A stretch of 64,000 nucleotides of DNA, from positions 248,001 through 312,000 of the forward strand of contig NZ_JAABOK010000003.1 in assembly GCF_009928525.1 (NCBI RefSeq), given 5' to 3'. Source of the DNA: Chitinophaga solisilvae (GTDB lineage Bacteria > Bacteroidota > Bacteroidia > Chitinophagales > Chitinophagaceae). Each line of letters begins with the position of its first letter. The stretch's first letter is position 1. This document shows, in pieces, positions 18,322 to 27,468 of this stretch. The notes below the pieces were generated by a model. That model ran no database searches and was not told the DNA's origin. It saw nothing but the letters and a program-made list of their open reading frames with translations. The position numbers and the translations under genes are program-made.

Positions 18322-19212
18322 TCAACCATGCCGGGCCTGTTCCCGGAATTGCAGGGGCGACTGCCCCGTATTTTTTTTGAAGAAGCGGTTGAAGTAGGCG
18401 GGATCTTCAAAGCCTACCTGGTAGGCTATTTCCTTGACAGATGATTCTTCCAGCACCAGGAGGCGACGGGCTTCCAGCAGGATGCGGTCGCGGATCAGCG
18501 CGCCTGCCGTTTGGCCAGTCAGCTTTTGCGCCAGGCTGTTCAGCTGCCGTGGGGTAATATGCATTTTAGCAGCGTAGTCCTGCACTTCATGCAGGGTGTT
18601 AAAGTGGCGGTGCAGCAGCTTTTTGAACTCCAGCAGCTGCGTCTGCTGCAGCCCGGGCAGCAAATGTGGCTCCTGCAATTGTGTGCGCCTGATGCGCATA
18701 ATCTCCATCAGTATTACACGGATATACGAAAATAACATGGCGGTAGCATCGGCATCTGCCTTATTGTATTCTTCCAGCGCCATCGTCATCAGGCCGGAGA
18801 GCCGCGTCAGGGCGGCGGCATCCAGCGATACTACCGGGTACGCCTGCACGTTGTCGAACAGAAAATGTGCCAGCAGCTGGCTGTCCGGGTCATTGCCGCT
18901 GCTGAAAAAAGCAGGATTGAACTGTACGGAAAATCCGGAAGACCCTACCCTGTTCAGCAAGTGTACCTGTTCCGGCGATAACATAAATACTACCGACCCT
19001 TCAAAAGGATAAGCCACGAAGTCAATATGGTGTACGCCGCTGCTGTTATTCAGCAGCAATATTTCATAATAGTTATGACGATGAGGATACTGTCTGGGGA
19101 AAATTTTACCTTCATCTTCTACAGCAGCCACCATCACATCTTTTATGCCTGATGGAGCTACTGCTGTCTGATCCTCGCGGATTGCATGTGTGGGAATATT
19201 GGTCCTTGCCAT
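18322..19212 (-). CDS. AraC family transcriptional regulator
   Basis: Started at the ATG at 19212 (MARTNIPTHAIRED), which is preferred to a TTG two codons earlier. The 296-residue product has an N-terminal cupin domain (KIFPRQYPHRHNYYEILLLNN) and a C-terminal double helix-turn-helix (DYAAKMHITPRQLNSLAQKL, then VKEIAYQVGFEDPAYFNRFF), the AraC/XylS signature. It likely senses a small molecule in the cupin and activates nearby genes, DoxX being the closest candidate. A TACTTTTG on its strand at 19216-19223 is too near the start codon to be its promoter. Confidence 0.92.
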   Translation of the reverse strand: MARTNIPTHAIREDQTAVAPSGIKDVMVAAVEDEGKIFPRQYPHRHNYYEILLLNNSSGVHHIDFVAYPFEGSVVFMLSPEQVHLLNRVGSSGFSVQFNPAFFSSGNDPDSQLLAHFLFDNVQAYPVVSLDAAALTRLSGLMTMALEEYNKADADATAMLFSYIRVILMEIMRIRRTQLQEPHLLPGLQQTQLLEFKKLLHRHFNTLHEVQDYAAKMHITPRQLNSLAQKLTGQTAGALIRDRILLEARRLLVLEESSVKEIAYQVGFEDPAYFNRFFKKNTGQSPLQFREQARHG

Positions 19213-19246
19213 GTCCAAAAGTACAAGTAATTGGTAACAATGTCCC

Positions 19247-19277
19247 TTGAGCGGGGCAGTGACTGCCAGTAATTTTG
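19247..19277 (+). promoter_or_regulatory. Promoter of the MBL-fold gene
   Basis: TTG at 19247-19249, a 20-base spacer and TAATTTTG at 19270-19277 match the Bacteroidota -33/-7 pattern. The ATG follows 18 bases after the -7 box. Confidence 0.55.
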
Positions 19278-19295
19278 GGTATAAAATTTATTATT

Positions 19296-20201
19296 ATGGC
19301 AACAGACAACGGAAGAAGAAACTGGATCAAACAGAGCGGTCTGGCAGCAATGGGCTTGCCTTTATTATTTAACAACCCATCAATTTTGACTGATAAACCC
19401 GGAAAGATGAAACATTTCATTTGCACCACCTGCGGTGTACAATATGATGCTACCGCTGAAGCGCCTGCCCACTGCCCGATCTGTGAAGATGACCGCCAGT
19501 ATGTAAACCCTGCCGGCCAGAGCTGGACCACGCTGGATCAGGTAACCAGGCGGCATAAGAATATTATAGAGCTGGTAGCGCCGGATATCTATGCTATTTA
19601 CACCACGCCCGATTTTGGTATAGGCCAGCGGGCGCACCTGCTGATTACGCCGGAGGGCAATATCCTGTGGGACTGTATTACTAACCTGGACGCCTCAACG
19701 ATTTCTATAATTAACAAGCTGGGAGGTATCCGGGCTATAGCCCTCTCGCATCCGCATTATTTTTCAACTATTGTGGAGTGGAGCCACGCCTTTGGCAATG
19801 TGCCGGTATATGTGCACAAGCTGGATGAAAAGTGGCTGGGCCGCCACGATGCCGTAATTAAGCTATGGGAAGGCCGTGAGCTGTCATTGTGGGGTGGTAT
19901 GAAGCTGGTACTTTGCGGTGGTCACTTCCCCGGTGCCAATGTGCTGTATACTCCGGCCAATAAGGGCGCGCTGCTGGTAGGTGATGTGATTCAGGTGTCT
20001 ACAGACCGTAAAACGGTGTCGTTTATGTATAGTTATCCTAATAATGTACCGCTGAATGCTGCCGAAATCAGGACCATCCACGAGGCGGTTCAGCCCCTGG
20101 ATTATACGGCCATGTATGGCGCATTTGGTAAATATATCCTCAGCGGAGCCAGGGATGCCATGGATTTTTCTGTGAAAAGGTACCTGCAGCATATCCGGTA
20201 G
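19296..20201 (+). CDS. MBL-fold protein with rubredoxin-like zinc ribbon and Tat-type leader
   Basis: A 301-residue protein from the ATG at 19296. The N-terminus looks like a Tat signal (GRRNWIKQSGLAAMGLPLLF). Next is a small zinc ribbon (CTTCGVQYDATAEAPAHCPIC), then a metallo-beta-lactamase-like domain with HLLITPEGNILWDC, LSHPHYFSTIVEW and CGGHFPGANVL. The standard HxHxDH is reduced to HPHYFS, so the metal site is altered. A cytoplasmic version could start at the ATG at 19407 (MKHFICTTCG), where homologues are expected to begin. The 271-base gap after it holds only a -7-like TACTTTTG at 20375-20382. Confidence 0.75.
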   Translation: MATDNGRRNWIKQSGLAAMGLPLLFNNPSILTDKPGKMKHFICTTCGVQYDATAEAPAHCPICEDDRQYVNPAGQSWTTLDQVTRRHKNIIELVAPDIYAIYTTPDFGIGQRAHLLITPEGNILWDCITNLDASTISIINKLGGIRAIALSHPHYFSTIVEWSHAFGNVPVYVHKLDEKWLGRHDAVIKLWEGRELSLWGGMKLVLCGGHFPGANVLYTPANKGALLVGDVIQVSTDRKTVSFMYSYPNNVPLNAAEIRTIHEAVQPLDYTAMYGAFGKYILSGARDAMDFSVKRYLQHIR

Positions 20202-20472
20202 AAAAATTAATTTTTTGAATGATACAATTGTAATTTATTGATAAACAGTAGTAAAAAAGTACTGTTTGGAAATTTCTCCGGTTGCTTTATGGCAGCAGCC
20301 TGTAGCCGGTATGCTGCCATAGGGAACTTGGCGAAACCGGGAGATATAGCTGCGGTTTATTTCAGATTTCTGCTTACTTTTGTGGATTGCCTTTTTATCA
20401 GCGGTTAAAGATTTTTGATATATTTATTTACCCCGTAGGTTGATAATAAAAGCAGGCAACAACGATAAAAGT

Positions 20473-23400
20473 ATGTCGCTACCCCATTTGCTCAAATATG
20501 TCTACAATAACGGCACTGATGAAGTGATCCGCAGGGGGAAGCGTATTTTTTCTACCGGAGGAGTGGAACTGATTGAAGCTGACCCGGTATTGAAAACGGC
20601 TACTTTCCGCGTCAAGAGCGACACCCATGCCAATTACTACCGCGTTTCCATCAATAAGTACGGAGAAACCAGCGGTATGTCCATACGTTGCCAATGTCCC
20701 TATAACCTGGGCGACATTTGCCGGCATGAGGCGGCTGCGCTGTTCCAGCTTCAGGAGATGCTGGACAAAAATCACTTTGAAAGCTTTGATACGCAGTTTG
20801 ATCAGCAGCACACGCTGATTAAAATGAAATCCATCGATATTAAAACGATCAAACTGCTCACTTCCAGCACTATCCTGTCACAGGCGGAAACTATCGCCAA
20901 ACAGCACCCTGCCGTCATCAAACAGGCTAAGGACGAAAAGGTGGAAGCCCTGCTCAAAGTGGATAAAAAGGAATATCCCCTGATTATCCAGCGCAATGAA
21001 GAGCGTTTCTTTGATACGCACTGTACCTGCGATGAAACAGATCATGCCCTGTGCGTACATAAAACCGCCCTGTTCCTGCAATTGCTGCAGCAACACGGTC
21101 CGTTTTACTTTGACACCCTGCGCAACTGGGATAAGGAAAAGAATAAACTGCTCTCTTTATACGGTTACTCACTGACAGACGACCTGGATGGTAAATTTGC
21201 CTTCTCCTATATGGATGGCAAGCCCTTCCTGCGCGTGCTGGATCCCAGTATCAAACGGGTAGACGGACAGGCGGCAGGCCGGCAGCAGGTGACCGCTCCG
21301 CCCCCGCCGGAAGAAACCATCACCGTATCTCAACGGCTGGCAGCTGTTTTCAATGCCAACGAAACATTATACCCTTACTTTAAAATAGATATCGTCAGCG
21401 GTGAAGTAAACGAAGACCAAAACGCCTTCGTGACCCTAGCCAGCAAACTGGACCTTACCAAATACGTTGACTTCTATCAATACAAGGAAAAAGACAGGGA
21501 ACTGATAGCGCCTATACGAAAATTACAGAGCGCGGAAGTCAGCAAATTCCTCAGCAAAAATTCTCCGTTTGCAGGCATCTGGGAAAATATCACCCATGAA
21601 AATGCGGAAGAACTTCCCACTGAAACGAAAGAACTGATGCTCGAATACCTGCACCCTAAACTGGCCAAACTGTTCCCGCAGCTGGCAGAACAGGGCCTGG
21701 TATTCTACCTGCCCAACAGGCAGCAGTTTAAAACAAAGAACTTACAGCACTTGCAGATCGGCGCTGAAAGACTGAAGCTCGTCATCACCACCACTACGGG
21801 CAATACCAACGTGGAAGTGAACTGCTTCGTGTCCATCGAAGGCGAAATGATCAATGTGTCTGAAAATATGTGGGACAGCCCTATCCTGTTCCTCTACCAG
21901 AACGTTATCTACCTTTTTGAAAGCCCGCAGGATGCCCTGCACGTAGAGCTTTTCAGGCAGAAGGGAAAACTGCTCATCCCCAACCGGGAATGGCCGGCCT
22001 ACCTGAAAGATTATCTGCTGCCACTCAGCAGACAATACGATATACGCTTCGATAAAGGCCTGCTGGCGGAAGTCAGCGATATTGCGCCGGAATGCCGTGT
22101 ATATCTGAAAGAACTGGGCGAAACATTTATCATCCAGCCGGGGTTCGCTTACCGCGGACAGGAAGTGGAATGGAACGATGAAAGCAAAATCACCGTTCAG
22201 GAAGGTAATAAAGTACTGATCATCCACCGGAACAAGGAAGCGGAAGAAGAATTTGTCAATAAACTGCGCACGCTGCATACCAACTTCGCGCAGCACGATA
22301 ACCACAACTACTTCTATCTGCGCGCCAAAGAAGCGCTGAAGAACAACTGGTTCTTCCTCTTCTTCGACGCCCTGAAAGAAATGAATGTGCGCGTTTTCGG
22401 CTTCGATAACCTGCGTAACTTCAAATTCAGCTCGCATAAACCCGTTACAAACCTGCAGATCAGCTCCGGTATCGATTGGTTTGACGCCCAGATTGAAGTA
22501 TTGTACGGCGACCAGAAAGTAAGCATCAAGGATATTAAAAACGCGCTGGCCAACAAACAAAACTATGTGCAACTGGCGGACGGCTCCCTGGGGCTGCTGC
22601 CGGAAGAATGGCTGCGCAAATACTCCCTGCTGTTTAAAGTCGGCGAAGAAAAAGACAAAGGACTTAAACTCAGCAAATACAACTTCAGCGTTATTGATGA
22701 ACTGTACGAGTTTATCGATGATGAAGCCGTAGTAATAGAACTGGAACAAAAACGCAAGAAGCTGCTGCAGTTTGATGAAATCCGCAACATCTCCCTGCCG
22801 CATAACCTGCAGGCCACCCTGCGCCCTTACCAGGAAAGCGGTTTCCAGTGGCTCAACTACCTCGATGAAATCAAATGGGGCGGTATCCTCGCGGATGACA
22901 TGGGGCTTGGTAAAACCATCCAGGCGCTTACCTTCGTACAATACTACAAGAACAAAAACGGCGGTAAATGCATGGCGCTGGTAGTTTGCCCTACCACCCT
23001 GATATATAACTGGGAAAATGAGATCCGGAAATTTACCCCGGAAATCAAACACCATATTCATCATGGCCCTACCCGCCTGAAAGATTCCGGCGAGCTGGCC
23101 AAATTTGATGTAATCATCACCACCTACGGCACCCTGCGCAGCGATATACAGACGCTCATGAAACTGGAATTCGACTATGTGATACTCGATGAATCCCAGG
23201 CGATCAAGAATCCGCAGTCCAAAGTGACCAAAGCAGCCCAGCTGCTGCACACCAAAAACAGGCTGGCGCTGAGTGGTACACCCATGCAGAACAATACCTT
23301 CGATATTTACGCGCAGATGAACTTCCTCAACCCCGGTATGCTGGGCAGCGTTGATTTCTTCCGGAATGAATTTGCCACCCCCATCGATAAATTCCAGGAT

Positions 23401-24210
23401 GAGGAAAGAAAAGAACACCTGCGTAAACTGATATATCCGTTTATACTGCGCCGTACCAAGGAACAGGTAGCCAAAGACCTGCCGGATAAAATTGAAACCG
23501 TCATCTTTTGTGAGATGGATGCGGAACAGCGTCACATCTATGATGCCTACCGCAATACTTACCGTTCCAAAATTCTGGGTGTTATTGAAGACCAGGGTAT
23601 GGAACGCTCCCAGCTCACCATCCTGCAGGGCCTCATGAAACTGCGCCAGATATGCGATTCCCCGGCTATCCTGAATGATACGGAACAGTATCCGAACCAT
23701 TCAGTGAAACTCCATGAGCTGACCCGCGAAATATCCGAGAACATCGGCAACCATAAAGTACTGGTGTTTTCACAGTTCCTGGGCATGCTGGGCCTGATCC
23801 GGGAAAGACTGCAGCACATGAAAATACCATACGAGTATTTCGATGGCAGCACCTCTACCATGGAACGTGAAAAAGCCATCCAGAACTTCCAGCATAATGA
23901 TGAATGCCGCGTATTCCTCATCTCCCTGAAAGCCGGTGGCGTAGGTCTTAACCTCACCGCTGCAGACTACGTATACATCGTAGATCCCTGGTGGAACCCC
24001 GCCGTGGAGCAGCAGGCCATTGACCGTACCCACCGTATTGGCCAGACAAAGAACATCTTTGCCTACCGCATGATATGTAAGGATACCGTAGAAGAAAAAA
24101 TCCTGCAGCTCCAGGAGCGTAAAAAATCACTCGTAAAAGAAATCATCTCCGACGATAGCGGCTTCGTAAAGAAACTCACCAAAGAAGACGTGTTGTATCT
24201 CTTCAGTTAA
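20473..24210 (+). CDS. SNF2 family DEAD/DEAH helicase with SWIM zinc finger
   Basis: The ATG at 20473 (MSLPHLLKYVYNN) is preferred to an upstream TTG. The 1245-residue protein has N-terminal SWIM-type cysteine/histidine clusters (CQCPYNLGDICRHEAA and HCTCDETDHALCVHKTA), a long central region, and a C-terminal Swi2/Snf2 ATPase: ILADDMGLGKTIQAL (Walker A near residue 807), ILDESQAIKNPQS (motif II), LSGTPMQNN, and motif V/VI KAGGVGLNLTAADYVYIVDP...QAIDRTHRIGQ. It is likely a DNA translocase; a repair or chromatin role is inferred. It is alone in its transcript and ends in inverted repeat IR3. Confidence 0.92.
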   Translation: MSLPHLLKYVYNNGTDEVIRRGKRIFSTGGVELIEADPVLKTATFRVKSDTHANYYRVSINKYGETSGMSIRCQCPYNLGDICRHEAAALFQLQEMLDKNHFESFDTQFDQQHTLIKMKSIDIKTIKLLTSSTILSQAETIAKQHPAVIKQAKDEKVEALLKVDKKEYPLIIQRNEERFFDTHCTCDETDHALCVHKTALFLQLLQQHGPFYFDTLRNWDKEKNKLLSLYGYSLTDDLDGKFAFSYMDGKPFLRVLDPSIKRVDGQAAGRQQVTAPPPPEETITVSQRLAAVFNANETLYPYFKIDIVSGEVNEDQNAFVTLASKLDLTKYVDFYQYKEKDRELIAPIRKLQSAEVSKFLSKNSPFAGIWENITHENAEELPTETKELMLEYLHPKLAKLFPQLAEQGLVFYLPNRQQFKTKNLQHLQIGAERLKLVITTTTGNTNVEVNCFVSIEGEMINVSENMWDSPILFLYQNVIYLFESPQDALHVELFRQKGKLLIPNREWPAYLKDYLLPLSRQYDIRFDKGLLAEVSDIAPECRVYLKELGETFIIQPGFAYRGQEVEWNDESKITVQEGNKVLIIHRNKEAEEEFVNKLRTLHTNFAQHDNHNYFYLRAKEALKNNWFFLFFDALKEMNVRVFGFDNLRNFKFSSHKPVTNLQISSGIDWFDAQIEVLYGDQKVSIKDIKNALANKQNYVQLADGSLGLLPEEWLRKYSLLFKVGEEKDKGLKLSKYNFSVIDELYEFIDDEAVVIELEQKRKKLLQFDEIRNISLPHNLQATLRPYQESGFQWLNYLDEIKWGGILADDMGLGKTIQALTFVQYYKNKNGGKCMALVVCPTTLIYNWENEIRKFTPEIKHHIHHGPTRLKDSGELAKFDVIITTYGTLRSDIQTLMKLEFDYVILDESQAIKNPQSKVTKAAQLLHTKNRLALSGTPMQNNTFDIYAQMNFLNPGMLGSVDFFRNEFATPIDKFQDEERKEHLRKLIYPFILRRTKEQVAKDLPDKIETVIFCEMDAEQRHIYDAYRNTYRSKILGVIEDQGMERSQLTILQGLMKLRQICDSPAILNDTEQYPNHSVKLHELTREISENIGNHKVLVFSQFLGMLGLIRERLQHMKIPYEYFDGSTSTMEREKAIQNFQHNDECRVFLISLKAGGVGLNLTAADYVYIVDPWWNPAVEQQAIDRTHRIGQTKNIFAYRMICKDTVEEKILQLQERKKSLVKEIISDDSGFVKKLTKEDVLYLFS

Positions 24211-24221
24211 TGGAGAGCGTT

Positions 24222-24347
24222 TTATTTGAGATTTGATTATTTGAGATTTAATTATTTAAAATGCAGCGGAGATCTGAGCAAATATTTATGCTTAGGTCTC
24301 CGCTGCATTTTAAATAACCAAATCTCAAATAACCAAATCTCAAATAA
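24222..24347. repeat. Long inverted repeat IR3 (about 53-bp stem)
   Basis: Arms start at 24222 and end at 24347 and pair over about 53 bases with roughly four mismatches; weaker pairing continues into the centre around GCAAATATTTATGC. Each arm has two copies of ATTTGAGATTT or its complement. The inner core (GATCTCCGCTGCAT in the reverse-complement sense) is also present in the solo arm at 57580. It starts 11 bases after the SNF2 stop. Confidence 0.85.
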
Positions 24348-24425
24348 TTCCTTGTTGTTGTCACGTTTTGTTTTTCCGTTGTGTCTTATCAGAGAACAAT
24401 CGTTAAAAACATAAAAATTACGAAC

Positions 24426-24761
24426 ATGACACAGATTAATGTCTCCGAACTGATTATTGTAAAAGTTACCTATACGGTGAAAGCGTCTTTTGCGCGTCAG
24501 AACCAGCAGAATATTGATGCCGCCTTACAGGAAGTGCGTGCGCTGAATAACCCTGATATCCGCTATAGTGCCCTGATTGGCGACGATGGCAAAACGTTTA
24601 CCCACCTGGCTATATTCAAAAATGCCACAGCTCAGCAGCTGTTACTGAACCTGCCCGTTTTTAAAAGTTTCCAGCAGCAACGCGATGACAGCGGCCTGGA
24701 AACAGCTCCTCAGATAGAAGTAATGCAGCTGGCATCTTCTTCCTACGATATTTTCAATTGA
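24426..24761 (+). CDS. Small ABM-like (dimeric alpha-beta barrel) protein
   Basis: Begins at the ATG at 24426 (MTQINVSELIIVKVTYTVK); 111 residues. The pattern strand-helix-strand-strand-helix-strand, with YTVKASFARQNQQNIDAAL then FTHLAIFKNATAQQLLLNLP, resembles ferredoxin-like alpha-beta barrels of the antibiotic-biosynthesis-monooxygenase or stress-responsive type. No cofactor motif is known for the fold, so activity cannot be called. The next gene (24795) looks like the membrane tail often fused to ABM domains, which supports the fold assignment. Confidence 0.6.
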   Translation: MTQINVSELIIVKVTYTVKASFARQNQQNIDAALQEVRALNNPDIRYSALIGDDGKTFTHLAIFKNATAQQLLLNLPVFKSFQQQRDDSGLETAPQIEVMQLASSSYDIFN

Positions 24762-24794
24762 TTTTTTTCTTCACCATTATTACACCCTTTCATT

Positions 24795-25010
24795 ATGCAA
24801 GCACCTAAAAAATGGAAGATGGCTGTGCTGGTATGGACAGCCATTTACCCCACCATCACTATATTTTTTGCCCTTGCCGGCAGTCTGCTGGAACATATAC
24901 CTGTATTACCCCTGCGCACGCTGGTATCCACTATGGTAGTAGTGCCGCTGATGGTATATTTTATCGTTCCCTTTTTATCCAAACGTTTTCAACGCTGGCT
25001 GGAGCACTAG
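24795..25010 (+). CDS. Small membrane protein resembling an ABM C-terminal membrane tail
   Basis: A 71-residue protein with two transmembrane helices (MAVLVWTAIYPTITIFFALAG and VSTMVVVPLMVYFIVPFL) and a basic C-terminus (KRFQRWLEH). The motif KWKMAVLVWTAIYP...LPLRTLVSTMVVVPLM.Y is, from memory of that family, the C-terminal membrane module of many ABM-domain proteins. Here it stands alone, 33 bases after a separate alpha-beta-barrel gene. The two may form one functional unit split over two genes. The stop codon is inside a terminator hairpin. Confidence 0.65.
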   Translation: MQAPKKWKMAVLVWTAIYPTITIFFALAGSLLEHIPVLPLRTLVSTMVVVPLMVYFIVPFLSKRFQRWLEH

Positions 25011-25026
25011 ATAAAGTGCTCTTTTT
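25002..25026 (+). terminator. Terminator overlapping a stop codon
   Basis: GAGCACT / AGTGCTC stem with a 6-base loop and an immediate T5 run; the stem's first arm is the last coding bases of the membrane protein gene. Confidence 0.8.
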
Positions 25027-25173
25027 CCGGCGGTTTTTGTAAGTGTTTGACATGAGGTAGGTGCTGAAATTCAACTTACCATGATTTTTTTATACATGTA
25101 GGATAATTCTAAAATAAAAAATGGAACACTATCTTGCGTTCTTAATTTTTATCCATATTAATTATCTCTACCT

Positions 25174-26358
25174 ATGATGCTGAACAGATTCAGTAAAACA
25201 CTGGCCGGTGCTGGCCTGGTGCTGGCAATGGCTGCCTGTACTTCCAAAAAGGATGGTAACATCGATAATCCGCCAACAACTGTTGCAGAAGACAAAGCCG
25301 CTATTACCGCTACCAGCAAAGAACTGGTACAGGGGGTTAAAAACCTGAGCGATGGCCAGATGGTACGCTCCCTATTCAAAACAATTGGCCTGGAAAATGG
25401 TCAGATTAAGAATGAAGTCTGGATGGACGACCTGACAGACGCTCTGGATATGGCTTTTTTAGGCTTTGAACTGGATCCTGAAACCAGCCGTTTCGACTTC
25501 TCCAGATATTCCGGTGAATATACCTGGAACGCACAAACGAAGAAATTTGTAAAAACTGCCGCCAGTGATATCACCGTGAAATTCCCGGCAGATCCGGCTT
25601 CTGCCACCAACGATTACGTATTCAAAATCTCCGAGTATAAAGATGGTAAGTATAAGGTAAACATGAAAGATGTATACCTCCCTACCGCTATTAAAGCAAA
25701 CCTGAAGAAAGGCGCCGACGAACTGCTGACGCTGACCTTCAACGCTGAATTCAGCACCGGTAACTTCCCTATCCCTTCCAATATTCAACTGCTGCTGAAA
25801 CTGAAGCCGGTAGACTTTGCCGTGAAAGTGACCAAACTCAGCGACACTCAGTTTGACGTAGCCACCAGGCTGCTGGCCGTTGGGGATAACGCTACCGCAC
25901 TCAATGCGAAAGTGACTTTCAAGGATAATGACTACAATAACCTGGATATTGAAGAAGACCTGATCGCTGTAGAAGGCGCCCTGAAACAAGGTAACCTGAC
26001 CCTGAAAGGCGCCCTGGATGCGAAAAGCTACTTCCTGCTGCCCGATGGCGCCAGCGCAGATAAATTCAATACCGTATTCAACCTCAGCGCATTTTCAAAA
26101 GACCAGGAAATCGGTCAGCTGAAACTGAAAGACAATAATAACGGTCAGGAAATGGTGATCTTCTACAAAGACAAAACCTCAGAGAAAGCATCTGTATACA
26201 CCGAGGCTTTTATCAAAGACCTGAAAGCTGTGCTGCAGCCTGACTTTGGTACTGATGTGGAAAACTGGTTTGAGCGCACTGCTCAGTCCAAAGGTAGCTT
26301 CGCTAAGAAGATAGTGAACATTAAAAACAAAGTGAGTGGCTGGATCGGCAAAAAATAA
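25174..26358 (+). CDS. Large lipoprotein of unknown function
   Basis: A 394-residue protein with a lipoprotein signal ending in the lipobox MAAC (ACTSKKDG after it). The mature part starts with a flexible acidic stretch and continues as a beta-rich domain without a motif I recognise. The absence of a charged retention signal beyond the cysteine (TSKKDGN) does not decide between inner and outer membrane. The following gene overlaps its 3' end by 23 bases, so the two are translationally coupled and probably work together at the cell surface. Confidence 0.75.
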   Translation: MMLNRFSKTLAGAGLVLAMAACTSKKDGNIDNPPTTVAEDKAAITATSKELVQGVKNLSDGQMVRSLFKTIGLENGQIKNEVWMDDLTDALDMAFLGFELDPETSRFDFSRYSGEYTWNAQTKKFVKTAASDITVKFPADPASATNDYVFKISEYKDGKYKVNMKDVYLPTAIKANLKKGADELLTLTFNAEFSTGNFPIPSNIQLLLKLKPVDFAVKVTKLSDTQFDVATRLLAVGDNATALNAKVTFKDNDYNNLDIEEDLIAVEGALKQGNLTLKGALDAKSYFLLPDGASADKFNTVFNLSAFSKDQEIGQLKLKDNNNGQEMVIFYKDKTSEKASVYTEAFIKDLKAVLQPDFGTDVENWFERTAQSKGSFAKKIVNIKNKVSGWIGKK

Positions 26359-26929
26359 ACTGAAACTATTGATTACAGCGGTACTGACGTTCGTCAGCAC
26401 CGCTGTTTTTTCCCAGGATTCTACGGTGGTGCGTTACCGTTATCAGCATGAACTGGGAATTGATGTAGCGAACATCCTCACCTTCCTGAAACGTAATGCC
26501 GATTCTTACCTGCTGAATTACCGCTGGCATTACCGGCCTAACCGGGCTGTGCGCGCCGCATTCAATATGGCATTGTCCGACAAAAGCTCTATGGGCTTAT
26601 ATCCGGAAGGCCGCCTGGGGCACCAGTGGGGAGCCGCTATTGATAACTGGCGCTTATATGGCGGCGGTGACCTGTATGCCGCTTTCGGGCATCATAATAA
26701 TCTTTCCGGTTCCTACTGGAAGCTGGGAATAGGTCCGGTGGTGGGAGTGCAGTACTTTTTCAACAAACATATTTCTCTCTCTACAGAGGTAACGCTGAAT
26801 GCATTTTATAGCCTGCCGGACGACCCGAAGTCATTTGATCCGGATGCAGATAAAACATTTTATGAGTTCCGTTTCGGTTCAGTAGGTATGTTTCATATCA
26901 ACTACCACTTCGGAAAAAAGAAATTATAA
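26336..26929 (+). CDS. Exported beta-barrel-like protein of unknown function (GTG start)
   Basis: A 197-residue protein read from a GTG inside the previous gene. The start is supported by an intact signal peptide directly after it (KNKLKLLITAVLTFVSTAVFSQ). The mature region alternates polar and hydrophobic residues and ends in GSVGMFHINYHFGKKKL, suggesting a small outer-membrane beta barrel. The 23-base overlap with the lipoprotein gene is unusual and points to coupled translation. A terminator follows at 27017. Confidence 0.65.
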   Translation: MAGSAKNKLKLLITAVLTFVSTAVFSQDSTVVRYRYQHELGIDVANILTFLKRNADSYLLNYRWHYRPNRAVRAAFNMALSDKSSMGLYPEGRLGHQWGAAIDNWRLYGGGDLYAAFGHHNNLSGSYWKLGIGPVVGVQYFFNKHISLSTEVTLNAFYSLPDDPKSFDPDADKTFYEFRFGSVGMFHINYHFGKKKL

Positions 26930-27016
26930 ACCCTTCCGTTTCTGAAGATACCCTTCAGATTCTGCATGGTTTATCCGTTTTATATCCTTCCCTATTTTAC
27001 CTATCCATTTATTTAT

Positions 27017-27060
27017 AGCATTGAAAATCAGCTGAATATCGCTTTTTTTCAATGCTTTTT
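27017..27060 (+). terminator. Terminator before the kdp region
   Basis: AGCATTGAAAA (27017-27027) pairs with TTTTCAATGCT (27046-27056), 11 bp, and a run of seven T follows. A smaller stem TCTGAAG / CTTCAGA is at 26941-26959. Together they separate the lipoprotein pair from the kdp genes. Confidence 0.75.
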
Positions 27061-27116
27061 TTATTACTGGCACCCCGCTGGTATTACCGGTAACTGTATC
27101 AAAATATTTGATCATC

Positions 27117-27458
27117 ATGTTACCAGATTCGAAAATCTCACAGTTAATCGGTCAGCAGATTCCGGCTTTATCCTTTCCTATGCAGCAGATAGCGGCAAAA
27201 GAGAGGATCACCAGCGTTATCCACACCTTTGCTGATTACACCGGCAGTATGATCCGGCAGAACCACCTGGAAGAAGTTAAACGTTGCTTTACCATTGCGG
27301 GGGTGCTGTACCGCAATGGCAGCGGGGTGCTGCGCAATGCCATCGAAAGCGTGTTTCTCTTTGCACTGTCTCCGGTACTGTGTACCCGCCATTCCGCGCT
27401 GCTGCCATTATCCCTGAAATCGGTAAGAACACAGTATTTACAAACCACCGCGATATAA
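27117..27458 (+). CDS. Small DUF7674-like protein upstream of kdp
   Basis: Start taken at the ATG at 27117 (MLPDSKISQLIGQQ); a TTG three codons upstream is possible. The 113-residue helical protein has the pattern HTFADYTGSMIRQ, VKRCFTIAGVLYRNG and LRNAIESVFLFALSP, which I associate with DUF7674. It lies 10 bases before a 28-residue membrane ORF and then kdpF, in the same direction, so it is likely part of the kdp transcript. A role as cytosolic partner of the potassium pump is conjecture from position. Confidence 0.65.
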   Translation: MLPDSKISQLIGQQIPALSFPMQQIAAKERITSVIHTFADYTGSMIRQNHLEEVKRCFTIAGVLYRNGSGVLRNAIESVFLFALSPVLCTRHSALLPLSLKSVRTQYLQTTAI

Positions 27459-27468
27459 AACATTTTTT

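Noticed and set aside
19216..19223. TACTTTTG as promoter of the AraC gene
   Set aside because: It is only four bases from the start codon, so transcription would begin inside the gene, and no -33 box is in place.
21742..23700. A 652-codon open frame antisense to the SNF2 helicase gene
   Set aside because: It mirrors the codon bias of the sense gene, has no recognisable domain or start signal, and lies wholly inside a well-supported gene.
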